Shown: piece by piece, positions 24,410 through 32,643 of the stretch | Layout: the number at the start of each line of letters is the position of its first letter | Position numbering within the stretch: the stretch's first letter is position 1 | Assembly (NCBI GenBank): GCA_023667185.1 | Contig: JAMPAP010000010.1 | Location: 1 to 34,279, forward strand | From: Lachnoclostridium sp. | GTDB taxonomy: Bacteria; Bacteroidota; Bacteroidia; Bacteroidales; Muribaculaceae | Length of the DNA: 34,279 bases | Direction: 5' to 3' | The notes under the pieces: model-generated | Databases searched by the model: none | Told to the model about the DNA's origin: nothing | What the model saw: only the letters and a program-made list of their open reading frames with translations | Made by a program: the position numbers and the translations under genes

Positions 24410-25747
24410 TCATGCCAGATGGCCGATAAGCGTGGCTGAGGATGACTCGGTGATGGTGACTTTGACGATATCGCCTACGCGGGCATTTCCTCGCGGAAAT
24501 ACTACTGTCTTGTTTTGCGAATTTCGTCCTACCATTTGCTCTGCGCTTCGTTTGGCCACTCCCTCCACGAGCACTTCGAATGTCTTGCCAATGTCGCGGC
24601 GGTTGCTCCGGAGCGACAACTCATTCTGTAGCGCTATCATTCGGTTAAGTCGGTCAATCTTAACATCTTCCGGAATATTGTCAGGCATCTCGCGTGAGGC
24701 TAAAGTGCCGGGGCGTTCGGAGTATTTAAACATAAACGACGAGTCGAACCCTACCTGGCGCATCAGATCGAGTGTCAGCTGGAAATCCTCCTCGGTTTCA
24801 TCGTGAAATCCAGTGAAAAGGTCAGTGGATATGCCGCAGTCGGGGATGCGGCTACGGATTGCCTGAATACGGTCAAGATACCATTGGCGGGTGTATTTGC
24901 GGTTCATCAGCTTCAGCACTTTGTCGCTACCTGACTGCACCGGCAGGTGAATATGCTTGCATATATTAGGATAGCGGGCAATTACGTCAATAGTGTCGTC
25001 GCTCATATCCTTGGGGTGGGATGTGGTGAAGCGGATGCGCATATCAGGTACGGCCTCCGCCACTATGGATAGCAAGCGATCAAATGTAATTACCTCGTCA
25101 TCAGATGTAGTAAAGCGATAAGAGTTGACATTTTGGCCTAAGAGGGTCACTTCACGGTATCCTCGCGAATGAAGATCGTTGACCTCTTTGAGGATGCTGT
25201 CGACGGCACGCGAGCGCTCACGTCCGCGAGTGTAGGGCACTATGCAGTAAGAGCAGAAGTTGTTACATCCGCGCATTATGCTTACGAATCCTGCTACCTG
25301 CATTCCGCCTATCCTTACCGGTATAACGTCGCGATAAGTCTCAGTGGTTGAGAGCTCTACGTTGACGGCTTTGTTGCCGCTCTCGATAGCCGAGATAAGG
25401 TTAGGCAGATCGAGGTAAGAGTCAGGGCCGGCCACAAGATCTACGCCGTGATTTGTAATCAGGTCATCTTTCACGCGTTCGGCCATACAACCGGTTACCC
25501 CTATGATGAGAGGGCGGTTTTTGCCGCGCTTGCGGCGTAGTGAGTTGAGAAACGCTAATCGTGAAAGGATCTTTTGCTCGGCGTTATCACGTATCGAGCA
25601 GGTATTCAGCAGTATGGCATCGGCCTTGTCGATATCATCAGTTATATCGTAGTTGATGGTCTGCATTATTGAGGCTATCACCTCGCTGTCGGCCACGTTC
25701 ATCTGGCAGCCGTATGTTTCGATAAATAATTTTCTATTTTCGGTCAT
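24410..25747 (-). CDS. miaB: tRNA-2-methylthio-N6-dimethylallyladenosine synthase
   Basis: A radical-SAM methylthiotransferase that adds a methylthio group to N6-isopentenyl-adenosine 37 of tRNAs reading codons that start with U. The N-terminal UPF0004 domain supplies the auxiliary cluster cysteines Cys14, Cys50 and Cys87. The radical-SAM cluster is C161-N-N-F-C165-S-Y-C168 followed by IVPYTRGRERSR. The TRAM domain for RNA binding is at the C-terminus (about 380-445). The length of 445 aa is standard. It is a single gene, divergent from the small membrane protein gene; a TAATTTTG -7 box at 25836-25829 could be its promoter. Confidence 0.96.
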   Translation of the reverse strand: MTENRKLFIETYGCQMNVADSEVIASIMQTINYDITDDIDKADAILLNTCSIRDNAEQKILSRLAFLNSLRRKRGKNRPLIIGVTGCMAERVKDDLITNHGVDLVAGPDSYLDLPNLISAIESGNKAVNVELSTTETYRDVIPVRIGGMQVAGFVSIMRGCNNFCSYCIVPYTRGRERSRAVDSILKEVNDLHSRGYREVTLLGQNVNSYRFTTSDDEVITFDRLLSIVAEAVPDMRIRFTTSHPKDMSDDTIDVIARYPNICKHIHLPVQSGSDKVLKLMNRKYTRQWYLDRIQAIRSRIPDCGISTDLFTGFHDETEEDFQLTLDLMRQVGFDSSFMFKYSERPGTLASREMPDNIPEDVKIDRLNRMIALQNELSLRSNRRDIGKTFEVLVEGVAKRSAEQMVGRNSQNKTVVFPRGNARVGDIVKVTITESSSATLIGHLA

Positions 25748-25793
25748 TTTGTAGCTTTATTGGGTAACAGAAGCGCGAATTACAGCCTTCTCG

Positions 25794-25825
25794 TTTGGTT
25801 TTGAATATGATAATGATTAATTTTG
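25794..25825 (+). promoter_or_regulatory. Bacteroidales promoter for the 25854 gene
   Basis: The -33 box TTTG (25794-25797) and the -7 box TAATTTTG (25818-25825) have a 20-base spacer. The 5' leader would be about 23 nt. A minus-strand -7 box TAATTTTG (25836-25829) for miaB lies only 3 bases away, so the two divergent start regions overlap. Confidence 0.75.
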
Positions 25826-25853
25826 TGGCAAAATTACAAAAAATACCGTTGAA

Positions 25854-26246
25854 ATGGAAGATTTCATAGGCATAATCGTAGCGATACTTGTAGCCTTGGG
25901 TGGCAGTTTTATTGATAGCATATCCAAGGCGAGAAAGAAGCGCAAGCTCGAAGCCGAGAGACGCAGAGGTGTTTCGGTTTCGGAGCCATATACGTCTCAG
26001 AGCTATGTCCCGAGCTATGTGAGCCATATCTCCGAGGGTTCTCGTATGCCTGAATATCAGCCTCTTGAAGTGCCGGAGCAATATGTCTCAGAGCCGCTTC
26101 CGGGCGATGTCACCGAGCCTCAGATTCAAGAACCCGTGTCAGCGGCTGTCACCACTCCATCGGTAGCCGATGAAGCCCTGCAGGCTCACTATGCCCGCTG
26201 GCGCAATGCCATAATTGATGCTCAGATTATTACACCTAAATTCTAA
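25854..26246 (+). CDS. Small single-pass membrane protein of unknown function
   Basis: A 130-aa protein with one N-terminal membrane segment (about 4-22, IGIIVAILVALGGSFIDSI), then a strongly basic patch (KARKKRKLEAERRR, about 26-39) that would sit in the cytosol. A Pro/Ser/Glu-rich disordered stretch follows (40-105), then a short C-terminal helix ending RWRNAIIDAQIITPKF. A similar closing helix with an AIIxxEIL-type pattern occurs in many small Bacteroidales proteins, as I recall. It lies 29 nt upstream of the CoA-transferase gene and is likely co-transcribed with it. No function is assigned. Confidence 0.75.
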   Translation: MEDFIGIIVAILVALGGSFIDSISKARKKRKLEAERRRGVSVSEPYTSQSYVPSYVSHISEGSRMPEYQPLEVPEQYVSEPLPGDVTEPQIQEPVSAAVTTPSVADEALQAHYARWRNAIIDAQIITPKF

Positions 26247-26275
26247 TATAACCAATCATCAGAAATCATAATAAA

Positions 26276-27772
26276 ATGAGATTCCCGATTTTGACAGCTG
26301 ACGAAGCAGCTGCGCTTTTTAATGACAATGATAATGTAGGACTTTCTGGTTTTACCGCTCCGGGTGCTCCGAAGCTCGTCCCTACCGCTATCGCTCACCG
26401 TGCTGAGAAACTACATGAGCAGGGTGAACCGTTCAAAATCAACATTTTCTCAGGTGCCTCAACTTCTGACCGTTGCGACGGCGAGCTCGCTCGTGCAAAT
26501 GCTATCGGCAAGCGTACTCCCTACCAGAATGTGCCTGATCTCAGAAAACGCATCAATTCTCATGATGCACACTATTTCGACCTTCATCTGTCAGAACTCG
26601 CTCAGAAAATGCGCTATGGCTTCTATGGCGATCTTGACTGGGCTATCATTGAAGTGTCAGATATTCAGGATGATGGTACTTGCGTCGTAGGAACCGGCGT
26701 AGGTAACGTGCCCACTTATGCAGCCCGTGCAAAGCGCATCGTCATCGAGCTTAACGAGAAATATCGTCACTCGCTTTATGGTCTCCACGATATATATATG
26801 CCTCTCGATCCCCCTTCACGCAGCGAGATACCCATCTTCAAGCCGAGCGACCGCATAGGGACTCCTACCCTCAAGCTTGATCCTGAGAAGATTGTAGGTG
26901 TGGTGATGACTGATGAATATGAAGGCGTGAAACCCTTCACCTCGCTCGATGAGACCACTATGCGCATCGGCGCCAATGTGTGCGGGTTTCTCATCAACGA
27001 GATGAAAGCAGGCCGCATCCCCTCGACTTTCCTACCTATCCAGTCGGGCGTGGGCAACGTGGCCAATGCCGTGCTCTATGGCCTTGCTGATGCCAAGGAG
27101 ATTCCTCCCTTCGAAATGTACACTGAAGTTATTCAGGATGCCGTGATCGATCTTATGAAGAAAGGTCGTTGCAAATTCGGTAGCACTTGCGCCCTCACAG
27201 TCTCTAATGCCGTTGAGGATGAGGTGATTGATAATATCGAATTTTTCAAAAAGCATGCCGTAATCCGTCCGGCCGAGATCTCTAACAGCCCTGAGGTAAT
27301 CCGCCGTCTCGGCGTTATCGCCATGAATACAGCCCTCGAGGCCGACATCTTCGGTAATATCAACTCTACCCACATCACCGGCACTAAGATGATGAACGGT
27401 ATCGGCGGCTCAGGTGACTTTACCCGCAATGCTTACATCTCGATCTTCTCTTGCCCCTCTATCACCAAGGAAGGTAAGATAAGTAACATTGTTCCCATGG
27501 TGTCACACGTCGATCATTCCGAGCACTCTGTAGACATCCTTGTTACGGATCAGGGCGTGGCTGACCTCCGCGGTAAAGACCCCGTGCAACGTGCCTACGA
27601 GATTATCAAAAACTGCGCTCATCCTCTTTACAAAGAGCTGCTCACTGACTATCTCAATCTCGGAGCCACAGGTCAGACCCCCCATTCACTCTACGCTTCA
27701 CTTGCCTTCCATAACGAATTCCTCTCGTCAGGCGATATGCGTAACGTCGACTGGTCAAAATTCTCAAAGTAA
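26276..27772 (+). CDS. Acetyl-CoA hydrolase/transferase family protein, likely succinyl-CoA:acetate CoA-transferase
   Basis: Moves CoA between acyl groups through a glutamyl-CoA intermediate. In succinate- and propionate-forming Bacteroidales this typically links succinate/propionate to acetate metabolism. The 498-aa length and features fit the family: GLSGFTAPGAPK near the N-terminus, GTGVGNVPTYAARAKRIVIELN (about 138-159), the presumed catalytic Glu284 in FEMYTEVIQDAV, and GIGGSGDFTRNA (about 377-388) of the CoA site. A strict acetyl-CoA hydrolase is the alternative; sequence alone does not fix the acyl specificity. A terminator follows. Confidence 0.88.
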   Translation: MRFPILTADEAAALFNDNDNVGLSGFTAPGAPKLVPTAIAHRAEKLHEQGEPFKINIFSGASTSDRCDGELARANAIGKRTPYQNVPDLRKRINSHDAHYFDLHLSELAQKMRYGFYGDLDWAIIEVSDIQDDGTCVVGTGVGNVPTYAARAKRIVIELNEKYRHSLYGLHDIYMPLDPPSRSEIPIFKPSDRIGTPTLKLDPEKIVGVVMTDEYEGVKPFTSLDETTMRIGANVCGFLINEMKAGRIPSTFLPIQSGVGNVANAVLYGLADAKEIPPFEMYTEVIQDAVIDLMKKGRCKFGSTCALTVSNAVEDEVIDNIEFFKKHAVIRPAEISNSPEVIRRLGVIAMNTALEADIFGNINSTHITGTKMMNGIGGSGDFTRNAYISIFSCPSITKEGKISNIVPMVSHVDHSEHSVDILVTDQGVADLRGKDPVQRAYEIIKNCAHPLYKELLTDYLNLGATGQTPHSLYASLAFHNEFLSSGDMRNVDWSKFSK

Positions 27773-27794
27773 ATTCTTAGCATCGTCAATATTG

Positions 27795-27836
27795 CAAGAG
27801 CCGCGACAATCAGTTGCGGCTCTTGTTACATTTTAA
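27795..27836 (+). terminator. Rho-independent terminator of the CoA-transferase gene
   Basis: CAAGAGCCGC (27795-27804) and GCGGCTCTTG (27816-27825) are perfect inverted arms with an 11-base loop, followed by TTACATTTT. Confidence 0.85.
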
Positions 27837-27875
27837 TCGTCACTTCGTTCAAAAAATTAGAATTTGTGACGATTA
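27834..27875. promoter_or_regulatory. TAATCGTCAC/GTGACGATTA inverted repeat upstream of ilvE
   Basis: TAATCGTCAC (27834-27843) and GTGACGATTA (27866-27875) are perfect 10-bp inverted copies with a 22-bp spacer. The right arm ends 26 bases before the ilvE -7 box, so it covers roughly the -60 to -35 region. The same decamer bounds the element at 31359-31518. It may be an operator or a trace of a mobile repeat. Confidence 0.5.
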
Positions 27876-27901
27876 TTTTACATATTGTCATTATTAATTG
27901 T

Positions 27902-27909
27902 TAACTTTG
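27902..27909 (+). promoter_or_regulatory. -7 box (TAACTTTG) for ilvE
   Basis: TAACTTTG lies 47 nt before the ilvE ATG. No TTTG is found at the standard -33 distance, which fits a promoter that needs an activator, possibly bound at the adjacent inverted repeat (inference). Confidence 0.55.
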
Positions 27910-27956
27910 TCACGTTAAACATTATCTCAACAATTTTTTCATATAATATAATAAAA

Positions 27957-28982
27957 ATGAACAACGAAATTGATTGGGGAAGCATAGGATTCGGCTATAT
28001 ACCCACTGACTATAACGTGCGGTGCTACTACCGTGACGGAAAGTGGGGGCAGATAGAAGTGTCCTCGTCCCCGACAATCGACATCCACATTGCTGCTACA
28101 GCCCTTCATTATGGTCAGGAGATATTCGAAGGCCTGAAGGCTTTCCGCGGTAAGGATGGAAAAGTGAGAATTTTCCGACTTGAAGAAAACGCACGCCGTA
28201 TCGCTGACTCTGCACGCGGTCTGCTTATGGCTCCGGTGCCTGAGGAGCTTTTCAAAGAAATGGTAATGAAGGTGGTGAAGCTCAACGAGCGCTTCATCCC
28301 GCCCTACGGTTCGGGTGCTTCGCTCTATATCCGCCCGTTTGAGATAGGTATGTCACCTCAGATAGGTGTGAAGCCGGCGCGCGATTACTGTTTCGTGATT
28401 CTTGTGACCCCTGTAGGCCCTTATTTCAAGGAGGGTTTCAAGCCTACCAAGATATGTATCATGCGCGAATATGACCGCGTGGCGCCCAAGGGTACCGGTC
28501 GCTGGAAAGTGGGCGGCAACTATGCAGCTTCGCTTGCCTCGGGAGAACGTGCTCACGCTATGGGTTATTCCTCAGTGCTTTTCCTTGACCCGAAAGAGAA
28601 GAAGTATCTCGACGAATGTGGCCCGGCCAACTTCTTCGCTATCAAGGATGGAAAGTATATAACTCCTGCTTCGGAGTCAATTCTTCCCTCGATTACCAAC
28701 AAGAGCTTCATGCAGCTTGCCAAGGATATGGGGCTCGAAGTGGAGCAGCGTCATATCACAGTCGACGAGCTCGCTGATATCTCTGAGGCTGCCGCTGCAG
28801 GAACTGCCGCTGTGGCTTCGCCCGTAAGCGAAATCGATGATCTTGATACCGGTAAGAAATATGTGGTATCTCCTGATAATAAGCCCGGTGAGATCACTAC
28901 AGCTCTTTACAATACCCTTCGTGGCATCCAGTATGGTGAACTGGAAGATATCCATAACTGGTGTACCATTGTGGATCTATGA
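27957..28982 (+). CDS. ilvE: Branched-chain amino acid aminotransferase
   Basis: Transfers the amino group between glutamate and the keto acids of leucine, isoleucine and valine. It is a fold-type IV PLP enzyme. The 341-aa product has HYGQEIFEGLKAF and RLEENARRI near the N-terminus, Lys184 in RWKVGGNYAAS as the PLP lysine, and ECGPANFFAI and GTAAVASPV later, all typical of the longer bacterial form. The frame continues to 27885, but that stretch includes the -7 box; the ATG at 27957 (MNNEIDWGSIGFGY) is the proper start. The stop codon overlaps the next start as ATGA. Confidence 0.95.
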   Translation: MNNEIDWGSIGFGYIPTDYNVRCYYRDGKWGQIEVSSSPTIDIHIAATALHYGQEIFEGLKAFRGKDGKVRIFRLEENARRIADSARGLLMAPVPEELFKEMVMKVVKLNERFIPPYGSGASLYIRPFEIGMSPQIGVKPARDYCFVILVTPVGPYFKEGFKPTKICIMREYDRVAPKGTGRWKVGGNYAASLASGERAHAMGYSSVLFLDPKEKKYLDECGPANFFAIKDGKYITPASESILPSITNKSFMQLAKDMGLEVEQRHITVDELADISEAAAAGTAAVASPVSEIDDLDTGKKYVVSPDNKPGEITTALYNTLRGIQYGELEDIHNWCTIVDL

Positions 28983-29524
28983 ACTATACTGACATAATTG
29001 ATCGTTATTATCCCGCCGGAACTCTTCGGCGGGATATATATTTACGTCACTGCCGCAGTGTGGCAGACCTTGCACTTGAGATAGCCGGCAGGAAGTGTCC
29101 GGATCTTGATAGGGCAGAGGTGGAGGCGGCTGCTATGTTGCATGATATCGGGATTTTTCTCACTGACGCTCCTGATATCGGTTGCACCGGTAAGGAGCCG
29201 TATCTCGCTCATGGTGTGCTGGGTGCACAACTTCTACGCAGCATTGGCGCTCCGGAGACGTGGGCGCGTGTGGCCGAGCGCCACACCGGTACCGGGATAA
29301 CCAGTCAAGAGATTCTCTCCCGCTCTCTTCCGCTCCCGCCGGGTGACTATATGCCTGAGAGTGAGCTTGAACGTCTCGTATGTTACGCTGATAAGTTCTA
29401 CTCCAAAAGTGGCACTATGGAGCGTAAACCACGTGAAAAGGTACGCGCCTCTCTTGCCCGCATCTCTGAAGATGCAGCCGAGAGATTTGACGCCCTTGAA
29501 AAAGAGTTCGGAATTATTTATTAG
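28979..29524 (+). CDS. HD-domain protein, putative metal-dependent phosphohydrolase
   Basis: A 181-aa cytosolic protein with the metal-binding pattern of an HD phosphohydrolase: His24 (RHCRSVADLALEIA), His55-Asp56 (AMLHDIGIF), His78 (LAHGV), His102 (RHTG) and Asp138 (CYADKFYSK). The spacing recalls YqeK-type nucleotide hydrolases and other HDIG proteins, but the substrate is unknown. The start at 28979 overlaps the ilvE stop by 4 nt (ATGA), so translation is coupled; the frame upstream of that ATG lies within ilvE. Its last 11 nt overlap the end of typA on the other strand. Confidence 0.88.
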   Translation: MNYTDIIDRYYPAGTLRRDIYLRHCRSVADLALEIAGRKCPDLDRAEVEAAAMLHDIGIFLTDAPDIGCTGKEPYLAHGVLGAQLLRSIGAPETWARVAERHTGTGITSQEILSRSLPLPPGDYMPESELERLVCYADKFYSKSGTMERKPREKVRASLARISEDAAERFDALEKEFGIIY

Positions 29525-31310
29525 CGCGCTTGCGCTCGAGTTCATCAAGAATAATCTTGCGGAGACGGATGTGATGGGGGGTTACCTCCACGTATTCGTC
29601 TTCTTTGATATACTCGAGAGCCTCTTCGAGCGAGAACACTACCGGCGGGATGATGCGGGCTTTGTCGTCAGCTCCGCTGGCACGCATATTGGTGAGTTTT
29701 TTTGACTTGGTGACGTTGACAACGATGTCATTGTCCTTGGCGTTTTCGCCAACAACCTGTCCGGCATAAACCTCTTCCTGAGGGAAGATGAAGAATCTGC
29801 CTCGATCCTGAAGCTTGTCAATTGCGTAAGCATAGGCTGTACCTCCCTCCATAGCTATAAGTGAGCCGTTGGTGCGACGCTCTATATCGCCTTTCCACGG
29901 CTGGTATTCGTGGAAGCGGTGAGCCATGATGGCTTCGCCGGCTGAGGCAGTCAATACGTTGTTACGCAGGCCTATAATGCCGCGAGAGGGAATGAGAAAT
30001 TCGAGAAGTATGCGGTCATTCTGAGTGGTCATCGATATCATCTCACCTTTGCGGCGTGTGACCATGTCGATGATTTTAGAGGAGTATTCTTCAGGGACAT
30101 TCACGGTCATCAGCTCTACGGGCTCGCACTTCTGGCCATCTATCTCCTTGATAATTACCTGAGGCTGACCCACTTGAAGCTCAAAGCCCTCGCGACGCAT
30201 GGTTTCGATGAGCACTGACAGGTGAAGCACACCGCGGCCATACACTATCCATGAATCTTCGCGGTCGCCTTTGGCAACACGCAGGGCAAGGTTTTTGTCA
30301 AGCTCTTTTACGAGACGGTCATTGATATGACGGGAGGTGACGTATTTGCCGTCGCGGCCGAAGAAGGGGCTGTCGTTGATGGTGAATGTCATCGACATTG
30401 TGGGTTCATCGATGGCTATACGGGGTAGCGGCTCGGGATTGAGAGAATCGGCTACAGTGTCGCCGATCTCAAATCCCTCGATACCTACGAGAGCACAGAT
30501 GTCGCCGCTTTTTACGCTCTCCACGCGCTTGCGTCCCATGCCTACGAATGTATGCAACTCCTTGATTTTCTGCTTCACCATAGTTCCATCCTTGCGGCAA
30601 AGCGCTATCTCCTGACCTTCACGAATCTCGCCGCGATGAACGCGTCCGATTGCGATACGACCTACGTAATTGGAGTAGTCAAGTGAAGTTATAAGCATTT
30701 GGAGATCACCTTCAAGCGTCTCTGGCTCAGGGATATATTTGATGATTGCTTCGAGGAGGTCATTAATATTGTCAGTAGGATTATTGTAGTCAGTGCTCAT
30801 CCATCCCTGCTTGGCTGAACCGTAGAGGGTGGGGAAGTCGAGCTGCTCCTCGGTGGCATCAAGATTGCACATCAGGTCAAACACCATCTCCTGGACTTCG
30901 TCAGGGCGACAGTTAGGCTTGTCAACCTTGTTGATTACCACTACGGGCTTCAGACCCATCTGTATAGCCTTCTGAAGCACAAAGCGGGTCTGTGGCATCG
31001 GACCTTCAAAAGCATCTACGAGCAGCAGGCAGCCGTCGGCCATGTTGAGCACTCGCTCCACCTCGCCGCCGAAGTCAGCGTGTCCCGGAGTGTCAATGAT
31101 ATTTATCTTGTAGCCATTGTAATCGATTGAAACATTTTTGGATAGAATAGTTATACCGCGCTCGCGCTCAAGATCGTTATTGTCAAGGATGAGCTCTCCG
31201 GTTTCCTGATTGTCGCGAAACAGTTTTCCGGCAAGAAGCATTTTGTCAACGAGTGTGGTTTTGCCATGGTCAACGTGGGCTATTATGGCGATGTTTCTAA
31301 TCTTTTGCAT
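29514..31310 (-). CDS. typA: Ribosome-associated GTPase TypA/BipA
   Basis: A translational GTPase related to EF-G that binds ribosomes and is needed under stress or cold in bacteria studied. The 598-aa product has the G-domain motifs AHVDHGKTT (P-loop, about 11-19), ERGITI (switch I), [15 protein letters not shown] (G3) and NKVD (G4), then a beta-barrel domain II, an EF-G-like domain and the BipA-specific C-terminal domain ([30 protein letters not shown]). The frame extends to 31331, but the ATG at 31310 ([12 protein letters not shown]) is the expected start. The -7 box TACCTTTG lies at 31349-31342. Confidence 0.96.
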   Translation of the reverse strand: MQKIRNIAIIAHVDHGKTTLVDKMLLAGKLFRDNQETGELILDNNDLERERGITILSKNVSIDYNGYKINIIDTPGHADFGGEVERVLNMADGCLLLVDAFEGPMPQTRFVLQKAIQMGLKPVVVINKVDKPNCRPDEVQEMVFDLMCNLDATEEQLDFPTLYGSAKQGWMSTDYNNPTDNINDLLEAIIKYIPEPETLEGDLQMLITSLDYSNYVGRIAIGRVHRGEIREGQEIALCRKDGTMVKQKIKELHTFVGMGRKRVESVKSGDICALVGIEGFEIGDTVADSLNPEPLPRIAIDEPTMSMTFTINDSPFFGRDGKYVTSRHINDRLVKELDKNLALRVAKGDREDSWIVYGRGVLHLSVLIETMRREGFELQVGQPQVIIKEIDGQKCEPVELMTVNVPEEYSSKIIDMVTRRKGEMISMTTQNDRILLEFLIPSRGIIGLRNNVLTASAGEAIMAHRFHEYQPWKGDIERRTNGSLIAMEGGTAYAYAIDKLQDRGRFFIFPQEEVYAGQVVGENAKDNDIVVNVTKSKKLTNMRASGADDKARIIPPVVFSLEEALEYIKEDEYVEVTPHHIRLRKIILDELERKRANK

Positions 31311-31341
31311 ACGTAAGATAAGTAGTTTCAAAAATCGGGTG

Positions 31342-31349
31342 CAAAGGTA
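31342..31349 (-). promoter_or_regulatory. -7 box (TACCTTTG) for typA
   Basis: TACCTTTG on the minus strand lies 31 nt before the typA start. At 19-20 bases upstream the strand reads TTTTTT, part of the left arm of the 31359-31518 inverted repeat, so the element supplies the -33 region of this promoter. Confidence 0.6.
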
Positions 31350-31358
31350 CGGATTTTT

Positions 31359-31518
31359 GTGACGATTAAAAAATAACTTCTGAAATTTTTGTATATGTTA
31401 TTTTTGAAGATTTGCTTTTGAACAAGCATGAGTTTATCGAGCTAAATGATTGCTTGGAAAAAGTGAAGATTCATAAATTACGTAGAAAAGTTTACCAAGT
31501 TATTTTTTTAATCGTCAC
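31359..31518. repeat. 160-bp element bounded by 21/22-bp inverted repeats (MITE-like)
   Basis: The left arm 31359-31379 (GTGACGATT, A6, TAACTT) and the right arm 31497-31518 (AAGTTA, T7, AATCGTCAC) are inverted copies differing only by one T in the homopolymer. The interior of about 117 bases is AT-rich and has no convincing gene. No transposase and no clear target duplication are seen (flanks are TTTTT and TTTAC). It lies between the typA promoter and the end of the DUF4831 gene. Confidence 0.65.
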
Positions 31519-31543
31519 TTTACTCAAACAGCCAAACAAACTT

Positions 31544-32632
31544 TCAGCGCACCTCGCCAATCTCAAGAAGAGCTCCAGTCATAGGGTCAAATCGGGCATA
31601 CGACGGGGCTTTTTTATTGGTAAAGAGGCTCGGATCCACGCCAAACACTTCGCCGTACTGGGCTACATTGATGGTTTTGCGGGCTATGACCTTTCCGTCA
31701 TATTCAAGGGTCACCTCGGCTGAGCCGGGGATACGGTAGGCTACACCTCCTTTGGGGAAAATCTTGGGCTCGCCTTTCTCGTTGAGGGGGAGCTTGCCGG
31801 TGGTTACGGGGGTTACTGTCATATATATAGGAGCACCTGACAAGTCGTCAGCGTCAACAAGGCCCTTGGTAGCGGAGAGGCGGGCGATGATGGTGCGCTG
31901 GCCGGCTTCGTCGAGTGAAGGGATGTCAAAATCGAAGGTGCTGACCTCTATCGAGGTTGCCTTCGTGCCTATAAACATAGCGGTCAAAGCCTCTTCTTGG
32001 GAGTCGATGGTGGAAAGGGCTATTTTCATGGCGTTACCGTCAGAGGGCATGGCATCGGCTTGCCCGGACACTACTTCGTTGCGGTTGTTACGGAGCTCGT
32101 AAATCTTGGCGGCGGCAAATTCGGCGCGTTTCACTGACGAGCGGCTCTGAAGCATCTCTTCGGTCTGTGCCTGACGGGCTACGGGAAGTTCAAGTATCGT
32201 CGGCTTGGCTTCTCTCGGCTCAGGAATAGGGTCGAGTACGGTCATGGGTTTGTAGGAATCATCATTGATGGAGAGGGGTGCATTTTGTCCATCCACCATA
32301 ATAAATATGCCGTTACCACCTTTTAGTGTCACAAGGTAGCGCTCCTCCTCGTCAGCTACTGCTACCGGGTTAATTACGGCTTCGGTCAGTTTCCAGCGTG
32401 TTGAGGTGGCGGTTATAGGTTTGGTATTCAGATATTTATTGGCGTAAAGGTAAAATTCTCCGGGGGTCTCTACCGTCTTTTCAGCGGCGATCGACACCTC
32501 AAGGCGATTGATTGGGAGGGTATAGACTACACCATATTCATTAGCCTTCGAGGCCGACAGGCGTTGGGTGGTTTGTGCTGATGCCACCATGGCGATGCAG
32601 AGCGTAGCGAGTGATATATAAGATCGTATCAT
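31544..32632 (-). CDS. DUF4831 family exported protein
   Basis: A 362-aa protein with a Sec signal peptide (MIRSYISLATLCIAMVASAQ, cleavage near SAQ) and no lipobox, so it is periplasmic or surface-exposed. The first half has the DUF4831 pattern as I recall it: VVYTLPINRLEVSIAAEK (about 35-52), GEFYLYANKYLNTKP (about 58-72), and a TRWKLTEAVI strand. The second half contains VAYRIPGSAEVTLEYDGKVI and the closing VAQYGEVFGVDPSLF. The family is widespread in Bacteroidota and has no known function. It follows nnr by 11 nt and so is probably co-transcribed with it. Confidence 0.85.
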   Translation of the reverse strand: MIRSYISLATLCIAMVASAQTTQRLSASKANEYGVVYTLPINRLEVSIAAEKTVETPGEFYLYANKYLNTKPITATSTRWKLTEAVINPVAVADEEERYLVTLKGGNGIFIMVDGQNAPLSINDDSYKPMTVLDPIPEPREAKPTILELPVARQAQTEEMLQSRSSVKRAEFAAAKIYELRNNRNEVVSGQADAMPSDGNAMKIALSTIDSQEEALTAMFIGTKATSIEVSTFDFDIPSLDEAGQRTIIARLSATKGLVDADDLSGAPIYMTVTPVTTGKLPLNEKGEPKIFPKGGVAYRIPGSAEVTLEYDGKVIARKTINVAQYGEVFGVDPSLFTNKKAPSYARFDPMTGALLEIGEVR

Positions 32633-32643
32633 ATTTGTCAGGA

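Noticed and set aside
31412-31723. 103-codon plus-strand frame crossing the inverted-repeat element
   Set aside because: It starts at TTG, crosses a repeat arm and then runs antisense to the DUF4831 gene; no recognisable protein features.
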